DNA of 64,000 nt, taken from the NCBI RefSeq assembly GCF_030362795.1, contig NZ_JAUCBM010000001.1, forward strand, positions 558,001 to 622,000, given 5' to 3'. Under the pieces are notes generated by a model. It worked only from the letters and a program-made list of their open reading frames with translations. It made no database searches and was not told the DNA's origin. A program made the translations under genes and the position numbers. Numbering within the stretch: the first letter of the stretch is position 1; each line of letters opens with the position of its first letter. The DNA comes from Pseudochrobactrum kiredjianiae (GTDB lineage Bacteria > Pseudomonadota > Alphaproteobacteria > Rhizobiales > Rhizobiaceae). Shown in pieces: positions 25,736 to 34,907 of this stretch.

Positions 25736-27129
25736 GAGAAGCCGCCTATTCCCTGCGCAAACGTCTGCTTGGCTGGTTGCTGGTTTCAACTGTGCTGATC
25801 GGTCTGGTTGCGCTGGTGGATACCTATCAAGAAGCCGTCAGTACCGCCAATAAAGTTGCGGATCGTGTGTTGAGTGGCTCTGCGCTGGCTATTGCCGAAC
25901 GTGTTGTTGTCTCTGAATATGGTGAGCTGGAAGTCGACATTCCCTATGTCGCGCTGGAAATGCTGACCTCTGCGGCGCAGGATCGGGTATTCTATCGCGT
26001 CGATGGTCCGCCGGGACAGTTTATTACCGGTTATGAAACGTTGCCGCTGCTGGAAAATCCGCAAAATAAAGATCTGGAATTTGGTGACGGGCTTTATCGC
26101 GGAGAGCCGATCCGGCTTGCTCTGTTACGGCGCTCCGCATCGACGGGCGTCAATTCCGTGCCGTTTACGGTGACCGTTGCTGAGACCACCATGGCTCGCC
26201 GCCAGCTGACGCAAACGATTTTGCTGCGCTCGGCTTTACGATTGTTATTCATGATTATTGGCACGGCGCTGGTGGTCTGGATTGCTGTTACCTATGCGCT
26301 GCGCCCGCTTTATCGTTTAAGTGACGCAATTGCGGAGCGAAATCCGCAGGATTTGCATCCGATCAGCGAGCATGTGCCCAATGAGGTGCAGGGATTGGTG
26401 GAAACGGTCAATTCCTTCATGGTGCGGCTGCAATCGGCGCTTGATGCACTGCGTCATTTTACAGGCAATGCCAGTCATCAGTTGCGCACGCCGCTGGCGG
26501 TGGTGCGTACCCAGCTTGCCCTTGCACAGCGCAATGATGACAGGCAGGCTATGCTGGAGGCTGTGACGCAGGCCGATCAGGCTGTTGCCCATGCGGAGCG
26601 CATATTGGCTCAATTGCTTCTACTGGCAAAAATTGATGCATCCGGCGATCAAGCAGCACAATTGCTGGTGCCGCTGGATATGGCGGAGATGGCACGTCAG
26701 ATCACCGGCGACTATGTGCGCGAGGCAGCGCGTAACAATATTGACCTCGGTTACGAGGGCGAAGCAAGTCTGATAGTACGGGGCGACCGGCTGTTGCTGG
26801 AAGAAGCTTTGAAAAATCTTATCAGCAATGCCCTGCTTTATGCCGGAGAGAATACGGCTGTAACGGTGCGGGTACGCAGGCAGGGCGATAATGTCTGTCT
26901 GGAGGTTGAGGACAGTGGTGCGGGCGTAGCGGAAGAAAAGCTCGCTGTGATCCGCAAGCGCTTTGCCCGTGGCGAAGTATCAAAAAATACCCAGCATCAG
27001 CCACATGGCAGTGGTTTGGGACTGTCGATCGTGGAAGAAATCGCAGTGCTTCATGGTGGTAATTTGAGTTTACGTCACGCTGGTCAGGGCAAAGGCCTAC
27101 TGGCCACAATCTGTTTTCCTCATCCTTGA
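25732..27129 (+). CDS. tctE: Sensor histidine kinase TctE
   Basis: Inner-membrane kinase of 465 residues. The first membrane helix is at about 10-35, then a periplasmic part (2CSK_N type), a second helix at about 165-185, a HAMP-like linker, a HisKA box with phospho-His near 248 (NASHQLRTPLAVVRTQL) and an HATPase domain with N-box (EEALKNLISNALLYA), G1 (VEDSGAGV) and G2 (GSGLGLSIV). It senses tricarboxylate or the loaded binding protein and phosphorylates TctD. It is coupled to tctD by a four-base overlap. Confidence 0.93.
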   Translation: MREAAYSLRKRLLGWLLVSTVLIGLVALVDTYQEAVSTANKVADRVLSGSALAIAERVVVSEYGELEVDIPYVALEMLTSAAQDRVFYRVDGPPGQFITGYETLPLLENPQNKDLEFGDGLYRGEPIRLALLRRSASTGVNSVPFTVTVAETTMARRQLTQTILLRSALRLLFMIIGTALVVWIAVTYALRPLYRLSDAIAERNPQDLHPISEHVPNEVQGLVETVNSFMVRLQSALDALRHFTGNASHQLRTPLAVVRTQLALAQRNDDRQAMLEAVTQADQAVAHAERILAQLLLLAKIDASGDQAAQLLVPLDMAEMARQITGDYVREAARNNIDLGYEGEASLIVRGDRLLLEEALKNLISNALLYAGENTAVTVRVRRQGDNVCLEVEDSGAGVAEEKLAVIRKRFARGEVSKNTQHQPHGSGLGLSIVEEIAVLHGGNLSLRHAGQGKGLLATICFPHP

Positions 27130-27300
27130 TGAAATATCTTGGCCGGTTAAAATAATATTGTGTTGCGTATAAATCATACCGGCCGTGTTCCTGCCCGCCA
27201 GCAATTTATTCTGTTGCAAGATAAAGCTTTTTCACTACAACCGCCTGTAACTTGAATAAAAATGTCAGATTTGTACGGACGGATGGCGGGAGAGAGAAGC

Positions 27301-29034
27301 ATGACGGATATATTAAAGCGGTTTTTTGCCTATTATCGCCCGCATAAGCTTCTCTTTGCCGTAGATTTTTGCAGTGCTGTGCTTTCCGGTTTGCTGGAAC
27401 TGGCCTTTCCGGTGGCGGTGACATTGTTCATCGACCGTTTGCTACCGACAAATGAGTGGGGGCTGATTGCTCTTGCTGCGGCAGGTTTGCTTTGTGTTTA
27501 TGTATTCAATGCCGGTTTGCAGGTGGTTGTGACCTATTGGGGGCATATGCTCGGAATCAATATTGAGACCGAGATGCGCCGCAAAGCTTTTGATCATTTG
27601 CAGAAATTGTCTTTCGGTTATTTCGACAATCAAAAGACCGGTCACCTTGTGGCGCGTATGACCAAGGATCTTGAGGAGATCGGTGAGGTCGCCCATCACG
27701 GCCCCGAAGACCTGTTCATTGCGATTATGACCCTGATCGGCGCTTTCCTGCTGATGTTCTGGGAGCATTCGACACTCGCAATCATTACTGTGCTGATCGT
27801 GCCGGTAACCGCTTGGGTGACGTTGCGCTACGGCGGTCGTATGACCACAACATGGCGTGCGCTCTATGGTCGTGTGGCGGCGTTCAATGCGCGTATCGAG
27901 GAGAATGTCGGCGGTATTCGTGTGGTTCAGGCGTTCACCAACGAAGATTATGAGCGCGCGCTTTTTGCCGAAGACAATCAGAATTATCGCAACACCAAGC
28001 TTGAAGCCTATAAGGTCATGGCCGCCTCAACATCGCTAAGCTATCTGTCGATGCGCTTTATTCAGGTTGTGGTGATGCTGTGTGGCGCTTATTTCGTAAT
28101 CCGCGGCGATCTGACAGCCGGTGGCTTTGTCGGCTTTCTGTTGCTGGTGAGTGTGTTCTTCCGCCCGATTGATAAGATCAATTCCGTGATTGAAAGCTAT
28201 CCGAAAGGGATTGCCGGTTTTCAGCGTTATCTGGAGTTTTTGGATACGCGGCCGGATATTGCCGATCGCAGCAATGCCCGCGATGTGGGGCAATTGCAGG
28301 GCAATATCCGCTATGATCAGGTATCCTTTGGTTATCAGGACAACCGTGCGATTGTGCAGGGGCTGAACCTCGATATTCAGGCCGGTGAAACCATTGCTTT
28401 TGTCGGCCCTTCCGGTGCGGGTAAAACGACGATCTGTTCTTTATTGCCACGCTTTTACGAAGTGACCGGCGGCAGTATCAGCATTGATTGTATTGATATC
28501 CGCGACATGACGCTGAAATCTTTGCGTAGTAATATCGGTATTGTCAGTCAGGACGTGTTTCTGTTTGCGGGAACCATTCGCGAGAATATTGCCTATGGCC
28601 GTCTTGATGCGAGTGATGCCGAGATTATGCAGGCGATGGAACGTGCGCGTCTGAGTGATGTAGTTGCCGGTCTGCCAGCGGGGCTGGATACGATTATCGG
28701 TGAGCGCGGGGTTAAACTTTCCGGCGGACAGAAACAGCGTCTGGCGATTGCGCGGATCTTCCTGAAAAACCCGCCGATCCTGATTTTGGACGAGGCGACT
28801 TCTGCGCTGGATACAGAAACTGAGCGTGCCATTCAGCAGTCACTGGCGGATCTGTCGGTCGGGCGTACCACTCTAGTGATTGCACATCGCCTTGCCACGA
28901 TTACCAATGCTGATCGTATCGTTGTGGTGCAGGACGGGCGCGTGGCGGAAGAGGGCAGCCATGAGCAATTGCTCGCGTCTCAATCGGGACTTTATCGTCA
29001 GTTGCTGGAGGCGCAAAACCGACCTGCAGCTTAA
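27301..29034 (+). CDS. ABC exporter, fused membrane and ATPase domains (MsbA-like)
   Basis: Half-transporter of 577 residues. The six-helix ABC_membrane domain spans about 15-300, and the ATPase domain has Walker A GPSGAGKTT (near 370), Q-loop SQDVFLFAG, signature LSGGQKQRLAIAR, Walker B ILILDEATSALD and the switch His in IAHRLATI. Works as a homodimer that exports lipids, drugs or peptides. The second ATG is used because GGGAGAGAGA lies just upstream. The gene is monocistronic and ends in a long hairpin. The substrate cannot be read from sequence. Confidence 0.92.
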   Translation: MTDILKRFFAYYRPHKLLFAVDFCSAVLSGLLELAFPVAVTLFIDRLLPTNEWGLIALAAAGLLCVYVFNAGLQVVVTYWGHMLGINIETEMRRKAFDHLQKLSFGYFDNQKTGHLVARMTKDLEEIGEVAHHGPEDLFIAIMTLIGAFLLMFWEHSTLAIITVLIVPVTAWVTLRYGGRMTTTWRALYGRVAAFNARIEENVGGIRVVQAFTNEDYERALFAEDNQNYRNTKLEAYKVMAASTSLSYLSMRFIQVVVMLCGAYFVIRGDLTAGGFVGFLLLVSVFFRPIDKINSVIESYPKGIAGFQRYLEFLDTRPDIADRSNARDVGQLQGNIRYDQVSFGYQDNRAIVQGLNLDIQAGETIAFVGPSGAGKTTICSLLPRFYEVTGGSISIDCIDIRDMTLKSLRSNIGIVSQDVFLFAGTIRENIAYGRLDASDAEIMQAMERARLSDVVAGLPAGLDTIIGERGVKLSGGQKQRLAIARIFLKNPPILILDEATSALDTETERAIQQSLADLSVGRTTLVIAHRLATITNADRIVVVQDGRVAEEGSHEQLLASQSGLYRQLLEAQNRPAA

Positions 29035-29047
29035 AAAATGACTGAAG

Positions 29048-29091
29048 TTATGAGAGCATTTCGTTCCTGAAAATGCTCTCATAATGTTTTT
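29048..29091. terminator. 14-bp stem terminator after the ABC exporter
   Basis: TTATGAGAGCATTT (29048-29061) pairs perfectly with AAATGCTCTCATAA (29071-29084), followed by TGTTTTT. It lies between the convergent exporter gene and the porin remnant. Confidence 0.75.
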
Positions 29092-30199
29092 AAAAAGTGC
29101 GCTGGATGAGTAGCGTGCCGCCAAAAGCTTGTTTCCCGTTAAGGGCTGTAGCGCGCTCATCATTCCATTTCGTATAGTTAAATTCCGGTTGGATAGTCAG
29201 ACCGGGAAGAATTTGATATTCAACATTAATTGCTGCTGCCAACGTCTTGCTGGCATCGTAGCCAACTTGTGTGTTGAGGCTGGCTTTAGCGTTTAACTGA
29301 TATGCGAAACCACCCCAGCCAACCCAGTCTCCGCCCCATTGGCCGTAAAAACTGGTTTTCTGGCGTTGTCCGTTAAAATAAATATCTTCGTTATTTTTGT
29401 AAGCGCCCTGTATCCAGAGAGACAGAGCATCACTAACTTTCAGGTCAAGTCTGGTTTTTCCTGCCCAGGTTCTGTTCACGCTGTCATAGGCTGCTACAGT
29501 CGCAACAGCACCCCATCCCTGTTCATATTTCACACCGGCAATAACGTGCGGTACATAATCTTTAATTGTGCCGCCGTGGATCAGGCTGGTATCGTCATCT
29601 TTTTTCGTATTATAGCCGCTGTCTTTGTCACTACCCTGTTCAAGAGCCAGAAGAGCCGAGAAACCATTGTCGCTTTTATAAATATAACTGATTTGGGCGG
29701 TGCGGGTGCCGCCGTAAGCGATAACATCATCATTGATAATATTGCCGAGATAGTTACTGAAGCTAACAAAAGTCGAAAAATCGAGGCCGATTTATAAGCC
29801 TCCTAGCTGGATAATTGCTTTACGCAACGTGCCGGTGCCCTTGCCGTCGTTTCCATCATCCCATTGAAAACGGAGGGAAGTATCTGTTTTCAATGTGCCG
29901 AGTTCGGTCTCGGAGGCTGTTTTAGTGTTGAATGTAAATCGTACGGAATTCGTGGGGCTTGTATAATTTGTATTGTCATAGGGGTCATGACCGACTTGCG
30001 TTGTCGTGCGCACATATCCCCCGAGCGACAGACAAGTTTGTGTGCCCGGAATCGCGAAGTAGCTCTTACCATAAGTATCGCAAATACGAACATAATTGAG
30101 ATTATCTGGCTCAGGCGATATTATATTATCGGCTGCATATGAAGTATTATTGAAAGATGTTAATAAGATTAAGCTGCAATATATTTGCAAATGTTTCAT
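29090..30199 (-). pseudogene. Porin (Porin_2/Omp2 family) interrupted by one in-frame stop
   Basis: The frame runs for 370 codons from a signal peptide (MKHLQIYCSLILLTSFNNTSYA) to a C-terminal aromatic residue (LLIQRTF), with a single TAA at 29792-29794 (codon 136). N-terminal CDTYGKSYFAIPGTQTCLSLGGYVRTTTQ is the Porin_2 signature, with its Cys pair. After the stop the same frame continues with porin-like strands (DFSTFVSFSNYLGNIINDDVIAYGG and on to KYEQGWGAVATVAAYD). No frameshift is needed. Brucella-type outer-membrane channel, probably dead or a recent nonsense mutation; a base-call error is the alternative. The N-terminal piece alone could not form a barrel. Confidence 0.85.
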
Positions 30200-30336
30200 T
30201 GCGTCCCCTAAATGTTTTTATTTGAGTTCTCAATATGTATGGATATCTTATTGTCCGAAATTGCAGTTTTTGGGGACGCAGAATGAGCGGGCAAGCACTG
30301 TGCCGGATCATATCTATGCATAAATTTAACGTATTG

Positions 30337-30354
30337 ATACGGTACCGTATGGTA
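30337..30354. promoter_or_regulatory. Palindromic operator before the EamA-TetR operon
   Basis: ATACGGTACCGTAT (30337-30350) is a perfect 14-bp palindrome and overlaps a second one, TACCGTATGGTA (30343-30354). It lies about 40 bases before the operon start, where the TetR protein encoded as the second gene would repress its own promoter. Confidence 0.65.
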
Positions 30355-30391
30355 TGATATTGATGTGACAAATTGAAAGACAGGTCACATT

Positions 30392-31303
30392 ATGAACCCA
30401 AAACTTGCCGCTGCACTGGCCACCATTCTGTGGGGCTTCACCTATATTGTTTCCTCTAACATGCTTCCGCATAATCCGGTTTTCATCGGTGCTATCCGCG
30501 CTTTGGGCGGCGGCATACCGCTGCTGCTGTTCGCCCGCACAATGCTGCCGCGCGCGTGGTGGTGGAAAATTGTTGTGCTTGGCACACTCAATGCCGGTCT
30601 GTTTTTCGGTCTGATATTCGTCGCAGCGCTGCGTTTGCCGGGTGGTGTAGCGGCAACCATTCAGGCGCTGGGGCCGCTTTTTACCATTCTGCTGGCGTGG
30701 CCGCTGATGCATGTTATCCCAACTGGCCATAAAATTTTCAGTGTGCTGCTTGGCGCGGTTGGCGTTAGCCTTGTGGTGCTGCGCGGTGGCGTGCAGATGG
30801 ATATGATCGGCGTGCTGGCAGGTCTGGGCGCAGCTCTGTCTGTGGCGCTGGGCGGTATCTATGTCCATAAATGGGGACGCCCGTGTTCTCTGCTGGCTTT
30901 TACCGGCTGGCAGTTGGTGGTCGGCGGTGTTGAACTGGCAATCCTTGCTGTGATTTTTCAGGATATTCCGTCTTCGATAAGCCTCGTTAATGTCACCGGC
31001 TTTGTGGTTATGGCACTCTTTCTCACTGCTTTGGCCTTTGCTTTATGGTTCCGTGGTATTGAAGGTGCAGGCCCATCAGCCGTTGCACCATTCTTCCTGC
31101 TCGCTCCGGTCACAGCCTTCATTATGGATGCGACATTTAATAATATGGTGCCAAGCTGGTTGCAGCTTGGTGGTATTATGCTGGTATTGGGCAGTCTGCT
31201 TTATGGTCAGCTGGTGGATCGCAGGTCTTTCCGGCCAGCGCATCACCATAAAATCAACGCTGCAGATAAAAAGGCAGAGAAACAACCGGAGGTCGCTGAA
31301 TGA
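30392..31303 (+). CDS. EamA/DMT-family transporter
   Basis: A 303-residue inner-membrane protein with ten hydrophobic segments in two EamA halves (starting ALATILWGFTYIVSSNML and VLAGLGAALSVALGGIYVHKWG). The family exports amino acids, nucleotide precursors or drugs. AGG lies 7 nt before the ATG. It is the first gene of an operon with tetR (four-base overlap) and doxX, headed by a strong palindrome. Substrate unknown. The His- and Lys-rich C-tail (HHHKINAADKKAEK) is probably cytoplasmic. Confidence 0.9.
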   Translation: MNPKLAAALATILWGFTYIVSSNMLPHNPVFIGAIRALGGGIPLLLFARTMLPRAWWWKIVVLGTLNAGLFFGLIFVAALRLPGGVAATIQALGPLFTILLAWPLMHVIPTGHKIFSVLLGAVGVSLVVLRGGVQMDMIGVLAGLGAALSVALGGIYVHKWGRPCSLLAFTGWQLVVGGVELAILAVIFQDIPSSISLVNVTGFVVMALFLTALAFALWFRGIEGAGPSAVAPFFLLAPVTAFIMDATFNNMVPSWLQLGGIMLVLGSLLYGQLVDRRSFRPAHHHKINAADKKAEKQPEVAE

Positions 31304-31950
31304 GTGAGATAAAGCCTGTCCGGATTACCCGCCGCGGCATTGAGCGGCGGGAGCAGATCAGAACTATCGCTGCGGCTTTGTTCTTGGAACATGGCTATGA
31401 AGGCGTGTCGGTTGACGAGATTATGCGGCAGGCCGGTGGTTCGAAAACCAATCTCTATAATCATTTCGGCGATAAAGAAGGCCTGTTCATGGCTGTTATC
31501 TCGGAAATGAGTGAGACTTTTACCCATGGTATCAAAGATCTGGATGTATCCATGCTACCGTTGAAAGACGGGCTGGAACGCTTAGGCCGGCAATTATTGT
31601 CTTTGCTGATGCAGGAGCATCATGTGGCTTTTCAGCGGCTGGTGATAGCGGAATCCGGCCGGTTTCCGGCGATTGCCAAAACTTGGTTTGAGAAGGGGCC
31701 GCAAATGGCACGGCATTATTTTGCTAAAACCATTGCGCCGCATATTCAGAAGGGCAGCCTGCGGCAGGGCGACCCTCATGTGATGGCAACCCATTATCAC
31801 GATATGATTGTTGAAAATCTGCTCAGTCAGGCACTGCTCGGTCAGCATGTGGATGAGCCCATGCAACATCAGGCTGTTGAAGATGCTTTGCAGACATTGT
31901 TGTGGGGCTGGCAGTCCCGATCTCACGATTTAAGCGGAGTAAAATCATGA
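31300..31950 (+). CDS. TetR-family transcriptional regulator
   Basis: A 216-residue repressor. The N-terminal TetR helix-turn-helix is at about 12-60 (RREQIRTIAAALFLEHGYEGVSVDEIMRQAGGSKTNLYNHFGDKEGLF); the rest is the helical ligand and dimer domain (TetR_C_7-like). It is co-translated with the EamA gene and followed by doxX, so it most likely represses this operon through the palindrome at 30337 and is released by a substrate of the pump. Confidence 0.92.
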   Translation: MSEIKPVRITRRGIERREQIRTIAAALFLEHGYEGVSVDEIMRQAGGSKTNLYNHFGDKEGLFMAVISEMSETFTHGIKDLDVSMLPLKDGLERLGRQLLSLLMQEHHVAFQRLVIAESGRFPAIAKTWFEKGPQMARHYFAKTIAPHIQKGSLRQGDPHVMATHYHDMIVENLLSQALLGQHVDEPMQHQAVEDALQTLLWGWQSRSHDLSGVKS

Positions 31951-32369
31951 ACCCGAACTGGATTTACCAGCTTTTAGCCATGCCTGTTATTCAGCTCTTG
32001 GCACGTATCTTACTGACGATTACCTTCTGGCTGAGTGGATTAGCCAAGCTGTTTGATTTTCCGGCAGCTGTGGCGGAAATGACGGCGAATGGCCTGCCTG
32101 CTCCGGCTTTATTCGCCGCGCTGACTATTGCAGTGCAACTGATCGGCTCTGCTCTGGTGATCTGGGGCGGCTCACTTGTCTGGCTGGGCGCGGGAGCATT
32201 GGGTGTTTTCACGGCCGCCACCATTCCGGTGTCTCATGCGTTCTGGCGGGCAGAGGGGGCGGAAGCTATTGCCAAAATGCATGTGGCGGTTGAGCATTTG
32301 TCCGTGATCGGCGGCTTAATTGTCGTGGCTGTTCTGCATGCTGTTGTACCGCATCTGCGGCGCAAATAA
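31947..32369 (+). CDS. DoxX-family membrane protein
   Basis: A 140-residue protein with four hydrophobic segments (RILLTITFWLSGLAKLFDF at the start is the DoxX signature). The ATG overlaps the tetR stop by four bases, and GGAG lies 8 nt upstream. DoxX proteins are small membrane partners of redox or detoxifying systems. In Mycobacterium one links thiol homeostasis to superoxide dismutase. Membership in an efflux operon suggests a role in stress caused by the exported compound. Confidence 0.88.
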   Translation: MNPNWIYQLLAMPVIQLLARILLTITFWLSGLAKLFDFPAAVAEMTANGLPAPALFAALTIAVQLIGSALVIWGGSLVWLGAGALGVFTAATIPVSHAFWRAEGAEAIAKMHVAVEHLSVIGGLIVVAVLHAVVPHLRRK

Positions 32370-32735
32370 TCAGTCCTGTTCTGCGCGGTTGCTGTCCAGC
32401 CATGCGAGATCATCGTTCAAGGCATCATTAAGGGTCACTTCCATTTGACGGAACCGGCGGATCAGCTCTTCTCCGAAAGGGGTGAGAACTGCACCACCGC
32501 CCTGTTTACCACCGCGTTGCGACGTGACAGAGGGCTCACTGAACATGCTGTTCAGCGCATCAACCAGCTGCCATGCACGGCGATAGGACATATCCATAGC
32601 GCGACCGGCTGCAGAGATTGAGCCGGTTTCGCGGATGTGTTCAAGCAGCTGGATTTTACCACGACCCAAGCGTGCTTTTTCAGGGAAATCAATCCGGAGT
32701 ACCGGTTTTAGCAGATTGGTATTTTGATGTGCCAT
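32370..32735 (-). CDS. ModE-like winged-helix regulator (DNA-binding domain only)
   Basis: A 121-residue protein that matches the N-terminal domain of ModE (LLEHIRETGSISAAGRAMDMSYRRAWQLVDALNSMFSEPSVTSQRGGKQGGGAVLTPFGEELI), a LysR-like winged helix. The molybdate-binding TOBE domains of full ModE are absent, as in the short alphaproteobacterial form. It may control molybdate or molybdenum-enzyme genes. Its stop abuts the doxX stop with no base between them. Confidence 0.88.
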   Translation of the reverse strand: MAHQNTNLLKPVLRIDFPEKARLGRGKIQLLEHIRETGSISAAGRAMDMSYRRAWQLVDALNSMFSEPSVTSQRGGKQGGGAVLTPFGEELIRRFRQMEVTLNDALNDDLAWLDSNRAEQD

Positions 32736-32767
32736 GAGCGGTCTCCGCTTGGATTCAGGCTGAAAAT

Positions 32768-33322
32768 TTAAAAACTTGGTGGTGTGCAGGCGCTGATGAC
32801 ATCACAAGCAACCGGCCCCACACAACGGAAGCGATGCGGGCGTCGGCTTTCAAAGTAATAGCCGTCACCGGGGCCGAGAATTCGTCGTTCACTGTCAACC
32901 GTCACTTCAAGGCGACCGGCAATCACAATACCGCCTTCCTCGCCTTCATGAACCAGCGGTACTTTTCCTGTGTCTGCGCCCGGTTCATAGCGCTCTTTCA
33001 GAATTTGCAATGCGCGTCCAAACAGATTATCGCCCAATTGACGGAATGAGATTTTGCCTTTGCCGATTTCAACAAATTCTTCCGACTGATAAAATGCTTT
33101 TTGCGGCATATCCGGCTGCAAAGCAAAAAACTCAGACATACCAATAGGTAGGCCGTCGAGGATGCGTTTTAAAGCGCCAACGGAAGGATTTGTCTGATTG
33201 CCCTCAATCAGCGAAATGGTAGCATTGGTGACGCCGGTGCGCTTTGCCAGTTCACGTTGTGACAGGCCGGATTTTTCACGAATAAAGCGCAGACGACCAC
33301 CAATATCGATTTCATTCGTCAT
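32768..33322 (-). CDS. XRE-cupin regulator, PuuR-like
   Basis: A 184-residue protein: helix-turn-helix at 8-62 (GGRLRFIREKSGLSQRELAKRTGVTNATISLIEGNQTNPSVGALKRI) and a C-terminal cupin (about 110-180; EGEEGGIVIAGRLEVTVDSERRILGPGDGYYFESRRPHRF). Size and layout match PuuR, the putrescine-responsive repressor. It is divergent from an omega-aminotransferase, which suggests it senses an amine or omega-amino acid that this enzyme consumes. The start codon is the only one near the domain border; its ribosome site is weak. Confidence 0.9.
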   Translation of the reverse strand: MTNEIDIGGRLRFIREKSGLSQRELAKRTGVTNATISLIEGNQTNPSVGALKRILDGLPIGMSEFFALQPDMPQKAFYQSEEFVEIGKGKISFRQLGDNLFGRALQILKERYEPGADTGKVPLVHEGEEGGIVIAGRLEVTVDSERRILGPGDGYYFESRRPHRFRCVGPVACDVISACTPPSF

Positions 33323-33345
33323 AATGCAATCATCCGCTGTTATGG

Positions 33346-33365
33346 TTGTTAAATATTTTAAACAA
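33346..33365. promoter_or_regulatory. Candidate XRE-cupin operator
   Basis: TTGTTAAATATTTTAAACAA is an imperfect, AT-rich inverted repeat just upstream of the regulator start, in the 191-bp gap shared with the aminotransferase. Placement fits autoregulation and control of the divergent gene. Confidence 0.4.
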
Positions 33366-33513
33366 TCTATGCACTTTATAAGCAAGATCAAGGGGATAAT
33401 AATCAATAGAAATAGACTTGTTTCGCTCCCCGAAGCATGGCCAACTTAACATCATACAGATGGGAGAGGTCAGTTTTTTATTACTGAAAAACTGTGCCTG
33501 TGAGGAGTGAATG

Positions 33514-34845
33514 ATGAGCGATTTAACCAATAGTCCGAAACTGGATAGTTTCTGGATGCCGTTTACGGCAAACCGTCAGTTTAAAGCGGCGCCGCGTATG
33601 CTGGCAGCTGCCGCTGGTATGTACTATACCGATGTCGACGGTAATTCCGTGCTGGATGGTACGGCCGGTCTGTGGTGCGTGAATGCCGGTCACGGTCGCA
33701 AGCAGATTTCCTCTGCCGTGGAAAAACAGCTTTCAACCATGGATTTCGCGCCAACCTTCCAGATGGGGCATAATATTGCATTTGATTTTGCGACCCGTCT
33801 TGGTGAAATTGCACCGCGTGGTGATGGTAAAATTCTCGACCGCGTTTTCTTCACCGGTTCCGGTTCGGAATCCGTTGATACCGCTCTGAAAATTGCGATT
33901 GCCTATCAGCGTGCGATTGGTCAGGGCACCCGTACCCGCGTGATTGGTCGTGAGCGGGGCTATCATGGCGTGGGCTTTGGCGGTATTTCCGTTGGCGGTC
34001 TGGTCAATAACCGCCGTGTGTTCCCGCTGCTGCCGGGTGCAGACCACCTGCGCCATACCCATGATCTTGAGAAGAATGCTTTCAGCAAAGGTCAGCCGGA
34101 ACACGGCGCAGAACTGGCGGATGATCTGGAGCGCATGGTTGCACTGCATGGTGCGGAAACTATTGCCGCGGTGATCGTGGAACCGCTGGCCGGTTCAACC
34201 GGTGTACTGGTGCCGCCGAAAGGCTATCTGGATCGCCTTGCTGCTATTGCCAAAAAACACGGTATCCTGCTGATTTTTGATGAAGTCATCACCGGTTTTG
34301 GCCGTCTTGGTACGCCATTTGCGTCAGATTATTTCGGTGTAACACCGGATCTGATCACCACTGCAAAAGGCCTGACCAACGGTGCCATTCCGATGGGCGC
34401 TGTTTTTGCCAGCCGTCATATTTATGATGGTCTGATGCATGGGCCTGAAGGTGCGATTGAGCTGTTCCACGGCTACACCTATTCCGGTCACCCGGTCGCT
34501 TGCGCTGCGGGTATTGCAACGCTGGATGTTTATGCCGAGGAAGGTCTGCTGACCCGTGCGGCTGATCTTGCCGATGATTGGCAGGAAGCCATGCATTCGC
34601 TGAAATCCGCGAAAAATGTGATTGATATCCGTACACTCGGTCTGGTGGCCGGTATTGAATTGTCCTCCCGTGACGGTGCTGTGGGCGCGCGTGCCTATGA
34701 CATCTTTACCGATTGCTTCAGGAAGGGGCTGCTGATCCGTGTGACCGGCGATGTGATTGCCCTTTCTCCACCGCTGATCGTCAGCAAAGAAGAAATCGGT
34801 AAGATTGTCTCTATCCTTGGTGATGCAATCAACCGCGCAGCGTGA
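33514..34845 (+). CDS. Omega-aminotransferase (beta-alanine/pyruvate type)
   Basis: Class III PLP enzyme of 443 residues. Start SFWMPFTANRQFKAAPRML matches beta-alanine:pyruvate transaminases. The PLP region has GSGSESVDTALKIA, the ring-stacking YHG, FDEVITGFGRLG and the Schiff-base Lys in TTAKGLTNGAIPMG (near 288). It moves an amino group from omega-amino acids, beta-alanine or amines to pyruvate. The second ATG is chosen, 6 nt after GAGGAG. Divergent from the PuuR-like regulator, and followed by a strong terminator. Confidence 0.9.
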   Translation: MSDLTNSPKLDSFWMPFTANRQFKAAPRMLAAAAGMYYTDVDGNSVLDGTAGLWCVNAGHGRKQISSAVEKQLSTMDFAPTFQMGHNIAFDFATRLGEIAPRGDGKILDRVFFTGSGSESVDTALKIAIAYQRAIGQGTRTRVIGRERGYHGVGFGGISVGGLVNNRRVFPLLPGADHLRHTHDLEKNAFSKGQPEHGAELADDLERMVALHGAETIAAVIVEPLAGSTGVLVPPKGYLDRLAAIAKKHGILLIFDEVITGFGRLGTPFASDYFGVTPDLITTAKGLTNGAIPMGAVFASRHIYDGLMHGPEGAIELFHGYTYSGHPVACAAGIATLDVYAEEGLLTRAADLADDWQEAMHSLKSAKNVIDIRTLGLVAGIELSSRDGAVGARAYDIFTDCFRKGLLIRVTGDVIALSPPLIVSKEEIGKIVSILGDAINRAA

Positions 34846-34858
34846 TTGTACAAACATG

Positions 34859-34896
34859 AAAAAGCCCCGCACAGTGTTTGCTGTGCGGGGCTTTTT
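34859..34896. terminator. Bidirectional terminator, 16-bp stem
   Basis: AAAAAGCCCCGCACAG (34859-34874), a 6-nt loop and the exact complement (34881-34896). T runs follow on both strands, so it serves both the aminotransferase and the convergent permease gene. Confidence 0.95.
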
Positions 34897-34907
34897 CTAT
34901 TTTTCAA

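Noticed and set aside
29792-30199. N-terminal porin piece taken alone as a 135-residue protein
   Set aside because: Reading goes on in the same frame after the stop with clear porin strands, so it is one broken gene.
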